From Bacillus sp. 103mf (GTDB lineage: Bacteria > Bacillota > Bacilli > Bacillales > Bacillaceae_G), in the NCBI RefSeq assembly GCF_900116295.1, contig NZ_FPAF01000003.1, forward strand, positions 186,001 through 250,000: DNA of 64,000 nt, in the 5' to 3' direction. The translations under genes were made by a program, and so were the position numbers. Positions within the stretch are counted from its first letter, which is position 1, and the number at the start of each line of letters is the position of its first letter. The notes below the pieces were generated by a model. The model was given only the letters and a program-made list of their open reading frames with translations. It made no database searches and was not told the DNA's origin. Below, piece by piece: positions 1-8,176 of this stretch.

Positions 1-593
1 GGAATAGTAAAAATTACACCAAACAAATTAGACCAAGTAGTAACTGTAAGAGAAGAATATTTTTGTGTTTGGACTTTACTTAGTACTGTATAAATGGCCC
101 AAGTAATAGCAGCACCGAATAGTATAATATTTCCAAGATACATACTTTCAGTTTGATTATTGGTTGATGGAAAACCGATAACACAAAGTACCCCAATTGT
201 TGCTAGAATCAGTGCTGTTATTTTATTTATATGTAATCTTTCTTTTAAAATATAGAAAGCAAAGATAGAGATAAGTGCTGGAGAAGCAGCTGTAATTAAA
301 GATCCCATAGCAGCACTAGATAGATCTGTCCCAACAAACTGCATTCCAATAGAACCAGTATATCCAACTAGACCAATCATAGCCATTTTAAAAACATCTT
401 GTCGCTGGATTTTCCATAATCCTTTCCACCAAGTTATAAATCCTAAAACAAATAAACTAATAATAAAACGCATCTCTAATAATAACCAAGGTTGAATATA
501 TCCTAAAATAATTTTACTTACTACATACATACCACCCCAAATAGCAGCGGCTAATGATAAAGCTAACGATCCTTTTAAAAAGTTCTTATTCAT
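1..593 (-). CDS. EamA/DMT-family transporter, C-terminus cut by window edge
   Basis: Reading the minus strand from an ATG at 593 gives an open frame to the window edge (about 197 codons). It begins MNKNFLKGSLALSLAAAIWG, typical of drug/metabolite transporter (EamA) proteins, and holds several hydrophobic helices with a repeat-like layout. It should act as an inner-membrane exporter or permease of unknown substrate. A second in-frame ATG lies at 599, but the weak AAAAGATGG Shine-Dalgarno sits at better distance from 593. It lies 19 bp downstream of the methyltransferase gene on the same strand, so the two may be cotranscribed. The C-terminal EamA repeat lies outside the window. Confidence 0.8.
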   Translation of the reverse strand, partial: MNKNFLKGSLALSLAAAIWGGMYVVSKIILGYIQPWLLLEMRFIISLFVLGFITWWKGLWKIQRQDVFKMAMIGLVGYTGSIGMQFVGTDLSSAAMGSLITAASPALISIFAFYILKERLHINKITALILATIGVLCVIGFPSTNNQTESMYLGNIILFGAAITWAIYTVLSKVQTQKYSSLTVTTWSNLFGVIFTI

Positions 594-612
594 ATGCATA
601 CCATCTTTTCAT

Positions 613-1332
613 TTATTTATATCCAATAGCAAGATACATTTGCCCCATTTTATTGGTAATTCTACTATAAATATACTCTTGAATCCCTAAAAATGCCTCA
701 AATTCATTATCTGGCTGAAAAGAAGCCATTTGTTCGTCTGAAAAGGGAATGATATTTTGAATTTTAGCATACGGGAATATTGAATCCATTAATTTTTTAA
801 ACTCGATAGCAGACATACTATTATTCTTTAATTTAACTTTTTCTTGTTCGTTATAAAAAGATAAAAATTCAGTGAAAGAACAATCCGGATCCCAAGAAGA
901 AATAATCACAAAACCTCTTGGTTTTAAAATATATTTAACTTTTTTTAGAAAATGTTCATATTGCTCTTGGTTCATATGACAAATAGTACCCATCATACAT
1001 GTGATTAAGTCGAATGAATTTTCAGGGAAATCAAGTTCTGTTGCATCCATTTTAAATAAATTGACTTTATCAGAAACTCTTTCTTTCATAACATTGTTAG
1101 ACGCAATTGTTAGAGCGTCATCGGAAATATCTATTCCAGTAACCTCATATTTCTTTTTTGCAAATAAAATCGGATATCTTCCGGTAGCTGTACCAATATC
1201 TAGAATTTGTGAAATGTTTGGATTTTCACTTACAATTTTTAATACACTTTGTAGTTCTAAATATTTTTTTACTTCATCAGCATGAGGTAACTGCATATAG
1301 GTTTCATATCTTTTTTCATCATATTTAATCAT
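613..1332 (-). CDS. Class I SAM-dependent methyltransferase
   Basis: This is a 239-aa soluble protein with the class I methyltransferase fold. Motif I reads ILDIGTATGRYP near residue 43. An acidic residue ends the second strand (TGIDIS near 69), and a motif IV-like stretch FDLITCMMGTICHM is near 106. The substrate cannot be read from sequence; the family includes small-molecule and protein methylases. The start is supported by AGAGGGGATAGAC just before the ATG. The partial EamA transporter follows 19 bp downstream, which suggests a two-gene transcript. No signal peptide or membrane segment is visible. Confidence 0.85.
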   Translation of the reverse strand: MIKYDEKRYETYMQLPHADEVKKYLELQSVLKIVSENPNISQILDIGTATGRYPILFAKKKYEVTGIDISDDALTIASNNVMKERVSDKVNLFKMDATELDFPENSFDLITCMMGTICHMNQEQYEHFLKKVKYILKPRGFVIISSWDPDCSFTEFLSFYNEQEKVKLKNNSMSAIEFKKLMDSIFPYAKIQNIIPFSDEQMASFQPDNEFEAFLGIQEYIYSRITNKMGQMYLAIGYK

Positions 1333-1455
1333 GTCTATCCCCTCTTTTTCAGTTGATAAAATCCATTTATAGAATTATATTACAATTAAAGCTCCTTATT
1401 TTTAAAGAAATAAAAATTTTCTCAAGTGAATTACCTTGGGGAATTTCCAATTTGA

Positions 1456-1659
1456 AAGTTTCATTCACTTTGTAAGCGGCTAGATCAAGAGACTGAATTT
1501 ATGATGTTAGAGCCAAATGAACGAAATATCACCATAGATGAACAAGAAAAACAAATACAAGACATTTTAGATAACAAAATTTCAACAAATAGTAATTTTA
1601 TATTCCAAAATGCCTTTGCCACATACCGTTCGGTTACTCTCTTTATACGTTTGAGGTGA
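1456..1659 (+). pseudogene. Remnant of a GNAT acetyltransferase (N-terminal part only)
   Basis: A frame open from 1456 encodes LCKRLDQETEFMMLEPNER and then a glutamine/lysine-rich helix. This matches my memory of the first 40 or so residues of a B. cereus group GNAT acetyltransferase (DxESEFMLFEPGER-type). The acetyl-CoA binding part is absent and the frame stops at TGA 1657-1659. No start codon with a Shine-Dalgarno precedes it. It fills most of the 410-bp gap between the methyltransferase and the MFS gene. The family call is by eye and moderately sure. Confidence 0.45.
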
Positions 1660-1742
1660 GGGGCTTCATTCAGAAATATTTTGTGGACATTGTTCAAATA
1701 ATGATATTTAAAACATTTATTTACTGAAAGGAGGGTCTAGAA

Positions 1743-3011
1743 TTGTCCTTGAAAAAGGAGACAAAGTTCAACTTAACGATGACTCCGAATGAAACTAGTA
1801 AAAAAGAGTTGAATACAACTACATATTTACCTAGTTCCTATATGGTTTTTGTTTCTAGTTTACTAATTTCCAGACTCGGTGACTCTCTTTATACTTTTGC
1901 TCTTCCTTGGATTGCTTATGAGTTGACTGGTTCTGTCGTAGTTATGAGTTCACTTTTTGCTACCAGTGTATTACCTATTGTTTTATTTGGTCCTATCGTT
2001 GGAGTAATGGTAGACCGCTGGAATCGACGGAAATTGATGTGGATAGCTGATTTAGGATGTATGGCCTTGGTAGGACTAGTACCTGTTCTCCATTTTCTAG
2101 ATGCACTCCAGATCTGGCATTTATACGTTATTTCTTTTATGTTAGCTATATTATCCATGTTATTTGATGTAGCTACTGTTACAGTAATTCCGTATATTGC
2201 GGGTCAAAAGTTAACAAAAGCAAATTCGGCATACCAAATGGTTAATCAGATTGCTAATTTAGCAGGTCCAACATTGGCAGGTATTACAATCGCTATGATA
2301 GGAGGATTTAACGTGCTCTGGTTAAATGTCCTCTCCTTTGCCGCTACTTCACTTACAGTATTACTCTTACCTGAATTAGGGGGAAATAAGGTCATCGTTA
2401 GGGAAGGGAATTTATTAAAAGGTATAGTGAGAGATATGAAAGAGGGACTAAAATGGCTGATGAGTAATCGGCTTAACCTTGCTTTATCTCTTCAAGCTAT
2501 GGTTGGTAACTTTGGCGCTAGTAGCGTACTAGGAGTATTCATGTATTACTTGCTTTCAACATTACATCTATCCGCTGAACAAAGCGGTTTCAATTACACT
2601 TTAATTGGAGTGGGAGGACTTTTAGGAAGCATTATTGTAGTCCCGCTCGAAAGGTACTTTCGACGCGGAGTGCTTATTCCTGTTCTTTTAGGTATAGGCG
2701 CTATTGGCTTAACTTATGCAATCTGGAGTAAATATTGGCTGGCACCCGGTATTGCCCTTGGGATTGCCATGATCTGTAACATCGCTTGGAACACTATCGT
2801 AGCATCAGTCCGGCAAGAAACAGTACCCACCGATATGCAAGGAAGGGTTCTCGGCTTTTCACGAGTACTTACTCGTCTAGCTATGCCATTAGGAGCTTTA
2901 GTAGGTGGGATCATTTCTGGCTATAATCCAGTTGCAGTATTTGCATTGGCGTCAGTTGCAAAGATAATTGAAGTTATTATTGCGCTTATTAGTCCTATTC
3001 GTAAGCTATGA
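1743..3011 (+). CDS. MFS transporter (drug-efflux type)
   Basis: A 422-aa integral membrane protein of the major facilitator superfamily. The N-terminal half shows the motif A-like sequence GVMVDRWNRRKLMWIADLG between helices 2 and 3, and about twelve hydrophobic segments follow. The protein resembles MefA/EntS-type efflux pumps, which expel drugs or siderophores by proton antiport; the substrate here is unknown. Translation starts at TTG 1743, placed seven bases after a strong AAGGAGGG. The 30 or so residues before helix 1 are polar. It is a single gene between the GNAT remnant and a MITE-like repeat whose hairpins may end transcription. Confidence 0.85.
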   Translation: MSLKKETKFNLTMTPNETSKKELNTTTYLPSSYMVFVSSLLISRLGDSLYTFALPWIAYELTGSVVVMSSLFATSVLPIVLFGPIVGVMVDRWNRRKLMWIADLGCMALVGLVPVLHFLDALQIWHLYVISFMLAILSMLFDVATVTVIPYIAGQKLTKANSAYQMVNQIANLAGPTLAGITIAMIGGFNVLWLNVLSFAATSLTVLLLPELGGNKVIVREGNLLKGIVRDMKEGLKWLMSNRLNLALSLQAMVGNFGASSVLGVFMYYLLSTLHLSAEQSGFNYTLIGVGGLLGSIIVVPLERYFRRGVLIPVLLGIGAIGLTYAIWSKYWLAPGIALGIAMICNIAWNTIVASVRQETVPTDMQGRVLGFSRVLTRLAMPLGALVGGIISGYNPVAVFALASVAKIIEVIIALISPIRKL

Positions 3012-3025
3012 GGAAAAGTTTTTTA

Positions 3026-3145
3026 TTATATAAAAGTTAAAAAACGACATAAAAGCCCCTTTTTTTAGAATGACGAGAGCATATGGCCGTGCATAGAAAC
3101 GGTCAGGGCCTTTTTCTACCACATGCGAGATTTAAAACAAAATGA
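3026..3145 (+). repeat. MITE-like repeat B, copy 1 (3'-truncated)
   Basis: This shares the block GCATAGAAACGGTCAGGGCC followed by TTTTTCT and CCACATGCG with six other places in the window. The left end (TATATAAAAGTTAAAAAACG, then ACATAAAA) is present, but the right terminal repeat is missing. Pairing of GGCC arms around 3085-3110 could serve as a terminator for the MFS gene. Confidence 0.8.
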
Positions 3146-3265
3146 GAATGTATATATAGATGGTTTCCTTATATAGGTTATATATGAAAGGAAGTTACTA
3201 AAAGTAAGCGAAACTATGAAGGAGAAAATTTGATTTTTCATATATGCAAGTAGGAGGAAGATACA

Positions 3266-3694
3266 ATGGCAGCATTTTTCATTATTTTAGGTGCAAGCAT
3301 ACTTGTGTTCATCGGCCTCATTCATATGTACTGGGGATGTGGTGGATCTTGGGGGAGCAAGGTTGTTCTTCCGGTGAAAAAAGATAGTGGCGAATATGCT
3401 TTTGTTCCGCGGAAAATAGGGACTTTTGCAGTGGCACTTGCCATTCTATGTTTTGCTATGATTCTTTTAGCACAAAGTGTATATTTGTCTTTCTGGAATC
3501 CGAGTCGTTATACAAAATGGGGATGTATCGCTTTAGCTGGAATTTTCTTTTTACGTGCAGTTGGTGATATGAAATATGTTGGTTTTTTTAAGAAAGTAAA
3601 GGGGACAAAATTTTCGATGTATGATTCGTGGTTATACAGTCCGCTTTGTTTGTATATCGCACTAATTTTTGTAGTGGTAGTTTATCGTTATTAA
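3266..3694 (+). CDS. DUF3995 family membrane protein
   Basis: A 142-aa protein with four hydrophobic helices (about residues 4-22, 49-69, 84-100 and 120-140). The conserved stretch HMYWGCGGSWGSKVVLP between helices 1 and 2 is the feature that marks DUF3995. Function is unknown. The start has a good Shine-Dalgarno (TAGGAGGAAGATACA before ATG). It stands alone: a repeat precedes it and a terminator follows. Confidence 0.8.
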   Translation: MAAFFIILGASILVFIGLIHMYWGCGGSWGSKVVLPVKKDSGEYAFVPRKIGTFAVALAILCFAMILLAQSVYLSFWNPSRYTKWGCIALAGIFFLRAVGDMKYVGFFKKVKGTKFSMYDSWLYSPLCLYIALIFVVVVYRY

Positions 3695-3695
3695 T

Positions 3696-3735
3696 ATAAG
3701 GAAACCTTTTATTAAGGGAGGTTTTCTTTTTTTAT
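3696..3735 (+). terminator. Intrinsic terminator after the DUF3995 gene
   Basis: GGAAACCT and AGGTTTTC can pair around TTTATTAAGGG and are followed by a T-rich run. Confidence 0.6.
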
Positions 3736-3795
3736 TTTCTCTCTTTACAATAAGAGTTTAGAAGAGTATATTAACAAACAAATGGAAAATTTTAC

Positions 3796-3935
3796 AGCCG
3801 AATATCGCTTAATCCATATAGGAGCGGGGGAACCAATTTTGTGCTTTGTCACTCGGGGTGAATCCTTTTTAGGTAGGGCTACTCTCAAGGTCCGAATCCG
3901 ACAGCTAACCTCGTCAGCGTTTTGAGAGGGGGGAC
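3796..3935 (+). promoter_or_regulatory. c-di-AMP (ydaO/yuaA) riboswitch upstream of kdpA
   Basis: The conserved ydaO blocks appear in order: GGGGGAACCAATTT, GGGGTGAATCC, AGGGCT, CCGACAGCTAACCTCGT, then a closing GAGAGGGG. Members of this class bind c-di-AMP and turn off potassium uptake genes. An intrinsic terminator (3949-3975) sits directly after the aptamer, so the expected mode is transcription termination when c-di-AMP is high. The gene downstream is kdpA, a fitting target. Confidence 0.9.
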
Positions 3936-3948
3936 TTGTGTGTAAAAA

Positions 3949-3975
3949 ACACTAGGTGCAGCCTAGTGTTTTCTT
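3949..3975 (+). terminator. Riboswitch expression-platform terminator
   Basis: AACACTAGG and CCTAGTGTT form a perfect nine-pair stem with a short loop, followed by TTCTTTT. It lies between the c-di-AMP aptamer and kdpA. Confidence 0.9.
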
Positions 3976-4063
3976 TTATTCTTCTTGTGGTAAAAAATTA
4001 CATTATAGCTTGTTTCTATATTTAATGGAGAAAAATATAGAGATAACAGAGGAGAGGAAAAGA

Positions 4064-5731
4064 GTGAGCTGGCTTACAAGTCTAATTACAATTTGTTTAT
4101 TTGTAGTTGTCGCAAAACCAATGGGAGATTACATATACAATGTTTTTCAACAAAATGGACCATTTCAAAAGGTATTTGGTCCGATAGAAAAAATTTTGTT
4201 TAAAATCGCGGGCATTAAGGGCTATAGTCAAAGCTGGAAGCGCTATTTGTTTTGTTTAATCATAACGAATCTATTTTTTATACTTGTTGTGTATTCTATA
4301 TTTCGATTACAGGGGATGTTACCGTTAAATCCAAATCATTTTCCAGGAATGGAGCCGACGTTAGCGTTTCATACAGCCATCACGTTTATGACAAATGCGA
4401 ATCTACAACATTATGGGGGCGAAAGTAATTTATCTTATTTCTCTCAAATGGCTGGGGTAACGTTTATGATGTTTGCAGCACCTGCAACTTCAATGGCGAT
4501 TGGGATTACGTTTATTCGTGTGCTAGCAGGTAAAAAAGTAAGGAATTTCTTTGTTGATTTTGTTCAATCTATTATAAGGGTATTGTTACCAATTTCATTT
4601 GTAACTTCGTTAATTTTTCTAGAACTAGGAACACCGCAGACGTTAGATTCTACAATTATCGCAAAAACGTTAGAAGGAACGGAGCAGGTAATTCCTCGTG
4701 GACCAGTAGCGTCTTTGCTAGCTATTAAAGAACTTGGAGATAATGGCGGCGGTTTTTTTGGAACAGTTTCAGCACATCCTTTTGAAAACCCAAATATGAT
4801 TAGTAATGTGCTTCAAATGATGCTGCAAATGTTAATTCCAATGGCATTTCCGTTTGTATACGGAAGAATGGTTGGAAATCGTAAACAAGGAAGAATGTTT
4901 TTTGTATCGATGCTTATTTTGTTTATTGTTGGATTTTCGGCACTTGCCATATCTGAATTGAAAGGAAATCCGCTGTTAAATCAAATTGGTGTAGATCGTT
5001 CGCAAGGAAATATGGAAGGGAAAGAAATGCGTCTTGGCGTTATATCTTCCGCTTTATATGCAACTGTTACAAGTGCTTCGGGGACAGGGGGCGTGAATAC
5101 AACACATGATACGTTAACACCAATTGGAGGAATGGTCCCGCTCGTAAATATGCTTCTAGGAACTGTATATGGCGGGATTGGAGTCGGATTCATGAACGTA
5201 ATCATGTATGCAATGATTGCAGTATTTTTGGCAGGATTAATGGTAGGACGTACGCCGGAGTTTCTTAACAAAAAATTAGAAGGGAAAGAAATGAAATTAA
5301 TCGCCATTACGATTGTGTCTCAGCCATTACTTATTCTTGGTGCTGCAGCAATTGCCTTTTCAACACATTTTGGAACAGCTGCAATTTCGAATCCTGGCTT
5401 TCACGGTTTAACACAAGTTATATACGAATATACATCGTCTGCTGTAAATAATGGCTCTGGATTTGAAGGATTAAATGATAATACACCATTTTGGAATATT
5501 TCAACAGGTCTTGTTATGTATATTGGTCGTTATTTTAGTATCATTACGATGCTTGCTGTTGCAGTTGGACTCAAAAAGAAAAAAATTGTACCTGAAATGA
5601 TTGGCACGTTCCAAACCGACAGTCGTTTGTTTGGAGGAATCTTACTTGGTACGATATTTATAATAGGTACTTTAACATTTTTACCAGTACTTGTACTGGG
5701 GCCAATTGCTGAATTTTTAACAATATTATAA
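4064..5731 (+). CDS. kdpA: Potassium-transporting ATPase subunit KdpA (orphan)
   Basis: KdpA is the K+-selective channel-like subunit of the KdpFABC pump. The four pore loops are all present: TNANLQHYGGE, GDNGGGFF, ASGTGGVNTTHD and NNGSGFEG, with about ten membrane helices. The open frame extends back to 3956, but that lies inside the riboswitch terminator. The likely start is GTG 4064, preceded by GGAGAGG six bases away, giving 555 aa, close to the usual KdpA length. The oddity is the neighbourhood. Normally kdpB and kdpC follow directly. Here a terminator follows within 40 bp, then an unrelated DUF445 gene. KdpA alone cannot be an ATP-driven pump, so it either works with subunits coded elsewhere or is a relic. 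Confidence 0.92.
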   Translation: MSWLTSLITICLFVVVAKPMGDYIYNVFQQNGPFQKVFGPIEKILFKIAGIKGYSQSWKRYLFCLIITNLFFILVVYSIFRLQGMLPLNPNHFPGMEPTLAFHTAITFMTNANLQHYGGESNLSYFSQMAGVTFMMFAAPATSMAIGITFIRVLAGKKVRNFFVDFVQSIIRVLLPISFVTSLIFLELGTPQTLDSTIIAKTLEGTEQVIPRGPVASLLAIKELGDNGGGFFGTVSAHPFENPNMISNVLQMMLQMLIPMAFPFVYGRMVGNRKQGRMFFVSMLILFIVGFSALAISELKGNPLLNQIGVDRSQGNMEGKEMRLGVISSALYATVTSASGTGGVNTTHDTLTPIGGMVPLVNMLLGTVYGGIGVGFMNVIMYAMIAVFLAGLMVGRTPEFLNKKLEGKEMKLIAITIVSQPLLILGAAAIAFSTHFGTAAISNPGFHGLTQVIYEYTSSAVNNGSGFEGLNDNTPFWNISTGLVMYIGRYFSIITMLAVAVGLKKKKIVPEMIGTFQTDSRLFGGILLGTIFIIGTLTFLPVLVLGPIAEFLTIL

Positions 5732-5743
5732 AATTGTAAAATG

Positions 5744-5770
5744 AGAGAGGCATATAGGCCTCTCGTTTTT
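5744..5770 (+). terminator. Terminator directly after kdpA
   Basis: GAGAGGC and GCCTCTC pair around ATATAG and are followed by GTTTTTGTT. It closes the transcript before any other kdp gene. Confidence 0.85.
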
Positions 5771-5927
5771 GTTCTGAATTTCTTTGTTATTTTTAACGAG
5801 GTTTATTATAGTATATATATGCTTTTATTGAAGGAAATTGAGATTCTATACATAAAGGTCTAAATCATTCAATGAATTTATAAATTGAAAGGTTTACTTA
5901 TACATAATAAGAGGATGTGGAAATACA

Positions 5928-7175
5928 ATGTCACTACAGTCAAAATATTTAGCTGGAATTTCACTTGGAATAATGGGAGTTGGGTTTGCCGCAACAATTC
6001 CGTTTCAAGGAACGATAGCAGGTGGGATTATACAAGGCGGCTTTGAAGCTGGTTTAGTAGGCGGACTTGCCGATTGGTTTGCAGTTACGGCGCTGTTTCG
6101 TCATCCGATGGGAATCCCAATTCCGCATACAGCACTACTACCAAAAAACCGGAAACGAATTACGAAAGGACTTGTTTCCACATTGGAAAATGATTGGCTG
6201 ACGAAGGAAAGTATAACAAATAAAGTAAAAGAGATGGAGTTAGCACAAATCGTATTGCAGATTGCAGAAAGAGAGTTGCAATCGGATAGCGTGAGAAAAG
6301 GTATTGTTACAATTGCTGAAAAAGCGATTCTTCAAATTAATATTGAAAAATTAGCTACTATAATTGAAAAAGAATTAAAAACGTATTTGCACACGATTCA
6401 TACAGGAAATATACTGCAAGTCCTTATTGATCAATTGGTTGCAGAAGAGTACGATGAAAAAACATTTGATTATATGTTAGTTAAAGCAAAAGAGTGGACA
6501 CTTCAAGATGAAGCGCGTTATCAGCTCGGAAGTTTAGGCATGAAAGCGATGGAAAATATAAAAGTAGAGGGATTTTTACAGTTTACGCTTAAATCTTTTA
6601 TGAATATGGTAGATGAAGAAAAAATCGGAAATATTTTGCAGAAGTTTGTGATTAGTAATATTAGTAGTTTACAAAATCCTGATAATAGCACAAGACAACT
6701 TATATTAATGAAGATTCGCCAAGAACTTATTCAAGTTAAGGAAAATGAAGTGGTACTACAGGAATTGGAGAATTGGAAAGAAAGTTTGATTACCAATTGG
6801 AAAGCGAATGAAAAAATAGCAGAAATATTGGGTCAAGCACAAGAAAGAGTAGTTGCTTTTGTGAAAAAAGAAGAGTTTACAAATAAATATCTTCTTTCAT
6901 TTTTAAGGGCGCAAATAAATAAAGTAAAAGAAGATCCAGCAACGATTCAAAGACTGGAAGAATGGTTGCAAAAGCAAATTGTAACCTTTGTCGAAAACAA
7001 TCATTCTAAAATTGGAAAGCTTGTACAAGAAAATTTGGATAAGCTAGATGATCAAACACTAATTGAAATGATTGAAAATAATGTAGGAAAAGATTTGCAG
7101 TGGATTCGTGTAAATGGTGCTGTTTGTGGCTTTATGATTGGGTTAGTTTTGGAAGGAATTAAAGCCATTATATAG
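5928..7175 (+). CDS. DUF445 family protein
   Basis: A 415-aa protein. The N-terminus has a hydrophobic glycine-rich region (GTIAGGIIQGGFEAGLVGG, about residues 25-45), then ADWFAVTALFRHPMGIPIPHTALLP, the hallmark of DUF445 (relatives of B. subtilis YheB). The long middle part is charged and helical, and a last hydrophobic helix (about 398-413) closes the protein. Both ends are therefore probably membrane-bound. The role is unknown; relatives have been linked to sporulation or the envelope. It is a single gene with its own terminator. Confidence 0.8.
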   Translation: MSLQSKYLAGISLGIMGVGFAATIPFQGTIAGGIIQGGFEAGLVGGLADWFAVTALFRHPMGIPIPHTALLPKNRKRITKGLVSTLENDWLTKESITNKVKEMELAQIVLQIAERELQSDSVRKGIVTIAEKAILQINIEKLATIIEKELKTYLHTIHTGNILQVLIDQLVAEEYDEKTFDYMLVKAKEWTLQDEARYQLGSLGMKAMENIKVEGFLQFTLKSFMNMVDEEKIGNILQKFVISNISSLQNPDNSTRQLILMKIRQELIQVKENEVVLQELENWKESLITNWKANEKIAEILGQAQERVVAFVKKEEFTNKYLLSFLRAQINKVKEDPATIQRLEEWLQKQIVTFVENNHSKIGKLVQENLDKLDDQTLIEMIENNVGKDLQWIRVNGAVCGFMIGLVLEGIKAII

Positions 7176-7177
7176 AA

Positions 7178-7213
7178 AAACCCTTCCACATGATGAATGT
7201 GGAAGGGTTTTTT
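7178..7213. terminator. Bidirectional terminator between convergent genes
   Basis: AACCCTTCCACA and TGTGGAAGGGTT form a twelve-pair stem, with A and T runs on both sides. It can serve the DUF445 gene on the plus strand and the ECF operon on the minus strand. Confidence 0.92.
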
Positions 7214-7219
7214 AGCTTC

Positions 7220-8176
7220 TTATTTTTCAAGAACACTTATGTCTATATTATAAGTTTTTTGAATGTTTAGCTGGTGTGTACCATTTCCCGTTTTTATGGT
7301 GTTTTTATACCATTGTTCTTTCTGATTTGAATCGGGATTCCCCTCTGAAGTATTATTTTCTGTTTTCGTTAGTTCTTCTACATGTTCCCAAGGTGTACTA
7401 CCATGAGAATCCTTTTGAGTGGTTACAGCTGATAGTGTCATATCACTATCTTTTACAAGATGAACAGATACACTTGAACTTTCTTGTACAGACCAATTAT
7501 TTTGTAATTGACCTGGGTAAAGAGAGAGTTCTCTTTCAGAACCACGGATTTCCACGTTTTTATTTTGCGGGAGGACAAGTGTTGCTGTCATTCGTGATTG
7601 TGAAGCGAAGAATTTATGGTGAACGGGTAATGGTTTTAATGTCACATACATCGTTTCGCCGACTGTTTGAATCGCAATGAAGTCGTCCTGCTTTAGTTTG
7701 TCTTTTTCATTTTCTTTCATAGTCATTTCATATGTTCCTAATAAATGTACTTTATTGCTGTTGCTTCCTTCTATTGTAAGAGGAGCATTACTTGTATTAA
7801 CTACAATTTTTTTAATAGAGTCAGGTATGTCATACTGCACTTCTGGGATGTTCTTTGTTTGTTCAGTTGTGTTAATAGAATAACGAATCTCTTCTAGTAA
7901 TCCAGTGGATAATAAGAAATAGAAGGCAATGCCAATTGTCCCTAAGACACCGATAAAGAAAATACTAAAAATATCATATTTAATGATAGGTTGCTCTTTT
8001 TTAGAGAATATAACATATAGTAAAATTTCGATGCCGAGTACAATGAAAAGAATAGGCCACCATGCTGTAATGTTATCGAATACTTGTATACCTTTTATAG
8101 TTGAAAATAATAAGAAACAACCTAATGTAATAGTTGAAATCCCCATAGATATCGTTCCTACACGCCATGTTCTCAT
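7220..8176 (-). CDS. Membrane protein with LiaF-like N-terminus and outer beta-rich domain
   Basis: A 318-aa protein, last gene of the sigma operon. Three hydrophobic helices lie at about residues 8-27, 37-57 and 70-92, with WWPILFIVLGIEIL as in LiaI/LiaF-type membrane regions. The remaining 220 residues are polar and strand-rich (IKKIVVNTSNAPLTIEGSN onward), like DUF4097-type envelope-stress proteins, and probably face outside. Its start overlaps the stop of the gene before it by 4 bp (ATGA), showing translational coupling. Placement with an ECF sigma and anti-sigma suggests a part in sensing or answering cell-envelope stress; that is inference. Confidence 0.7.
   Translation of the reverse strand: MRTWRVGTISMGISTITLGCFLLFSTIKGIQVFDNITAWWPILFIVLGIEILLYVIFSKKEQPIIKYDIFSIFFIGVLGTIGIAFYFLLSTGLLEEIRYSINTTEQTKNIPEVQYDIPDSIKKIVVNTSNAPLTIEGSNSNKVHLLGTYEMTMKENEKDKLKQDDFIAIQTVGETMYVTLKPLPVHHKFFASQSRMTATLVLPQNKNVEIRGSERELSLYPGQLQNNWSVQESSSVSVHLVKDSDMTLSAVTTQKDSHGSTPWEHVEELTKTENNTSEGNPDSNQKEQWYKNTIKTGNGTHQLNIQKTYNIDISVLEK

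Noticed and set aside
1001-1285. 94-aa plus-strand ORF
   Set aside because: It lies antisense inside the methyltransferase gene, has no ribosome binding site and no family features; a shadow frame.
3170-3265. PlcR box upstream of the DUF3995 gene
   Set aside because: TATATGAAAGGAAGTTAC resembles one half of the box only; the CATA end is missing.
3956-4063. N-terminal extension of KdpA from 3956
   Set aside because: This stretch begins inside the riboswitch terminator; GTG 4064 has a proper ribosome binding site and gives the usual length.
7276-7680. 134-aa plus-strand ORF
   Set aside because: Antisense to the LiaF-like gene, whose frame is supported by operon coupling and membrane helices.
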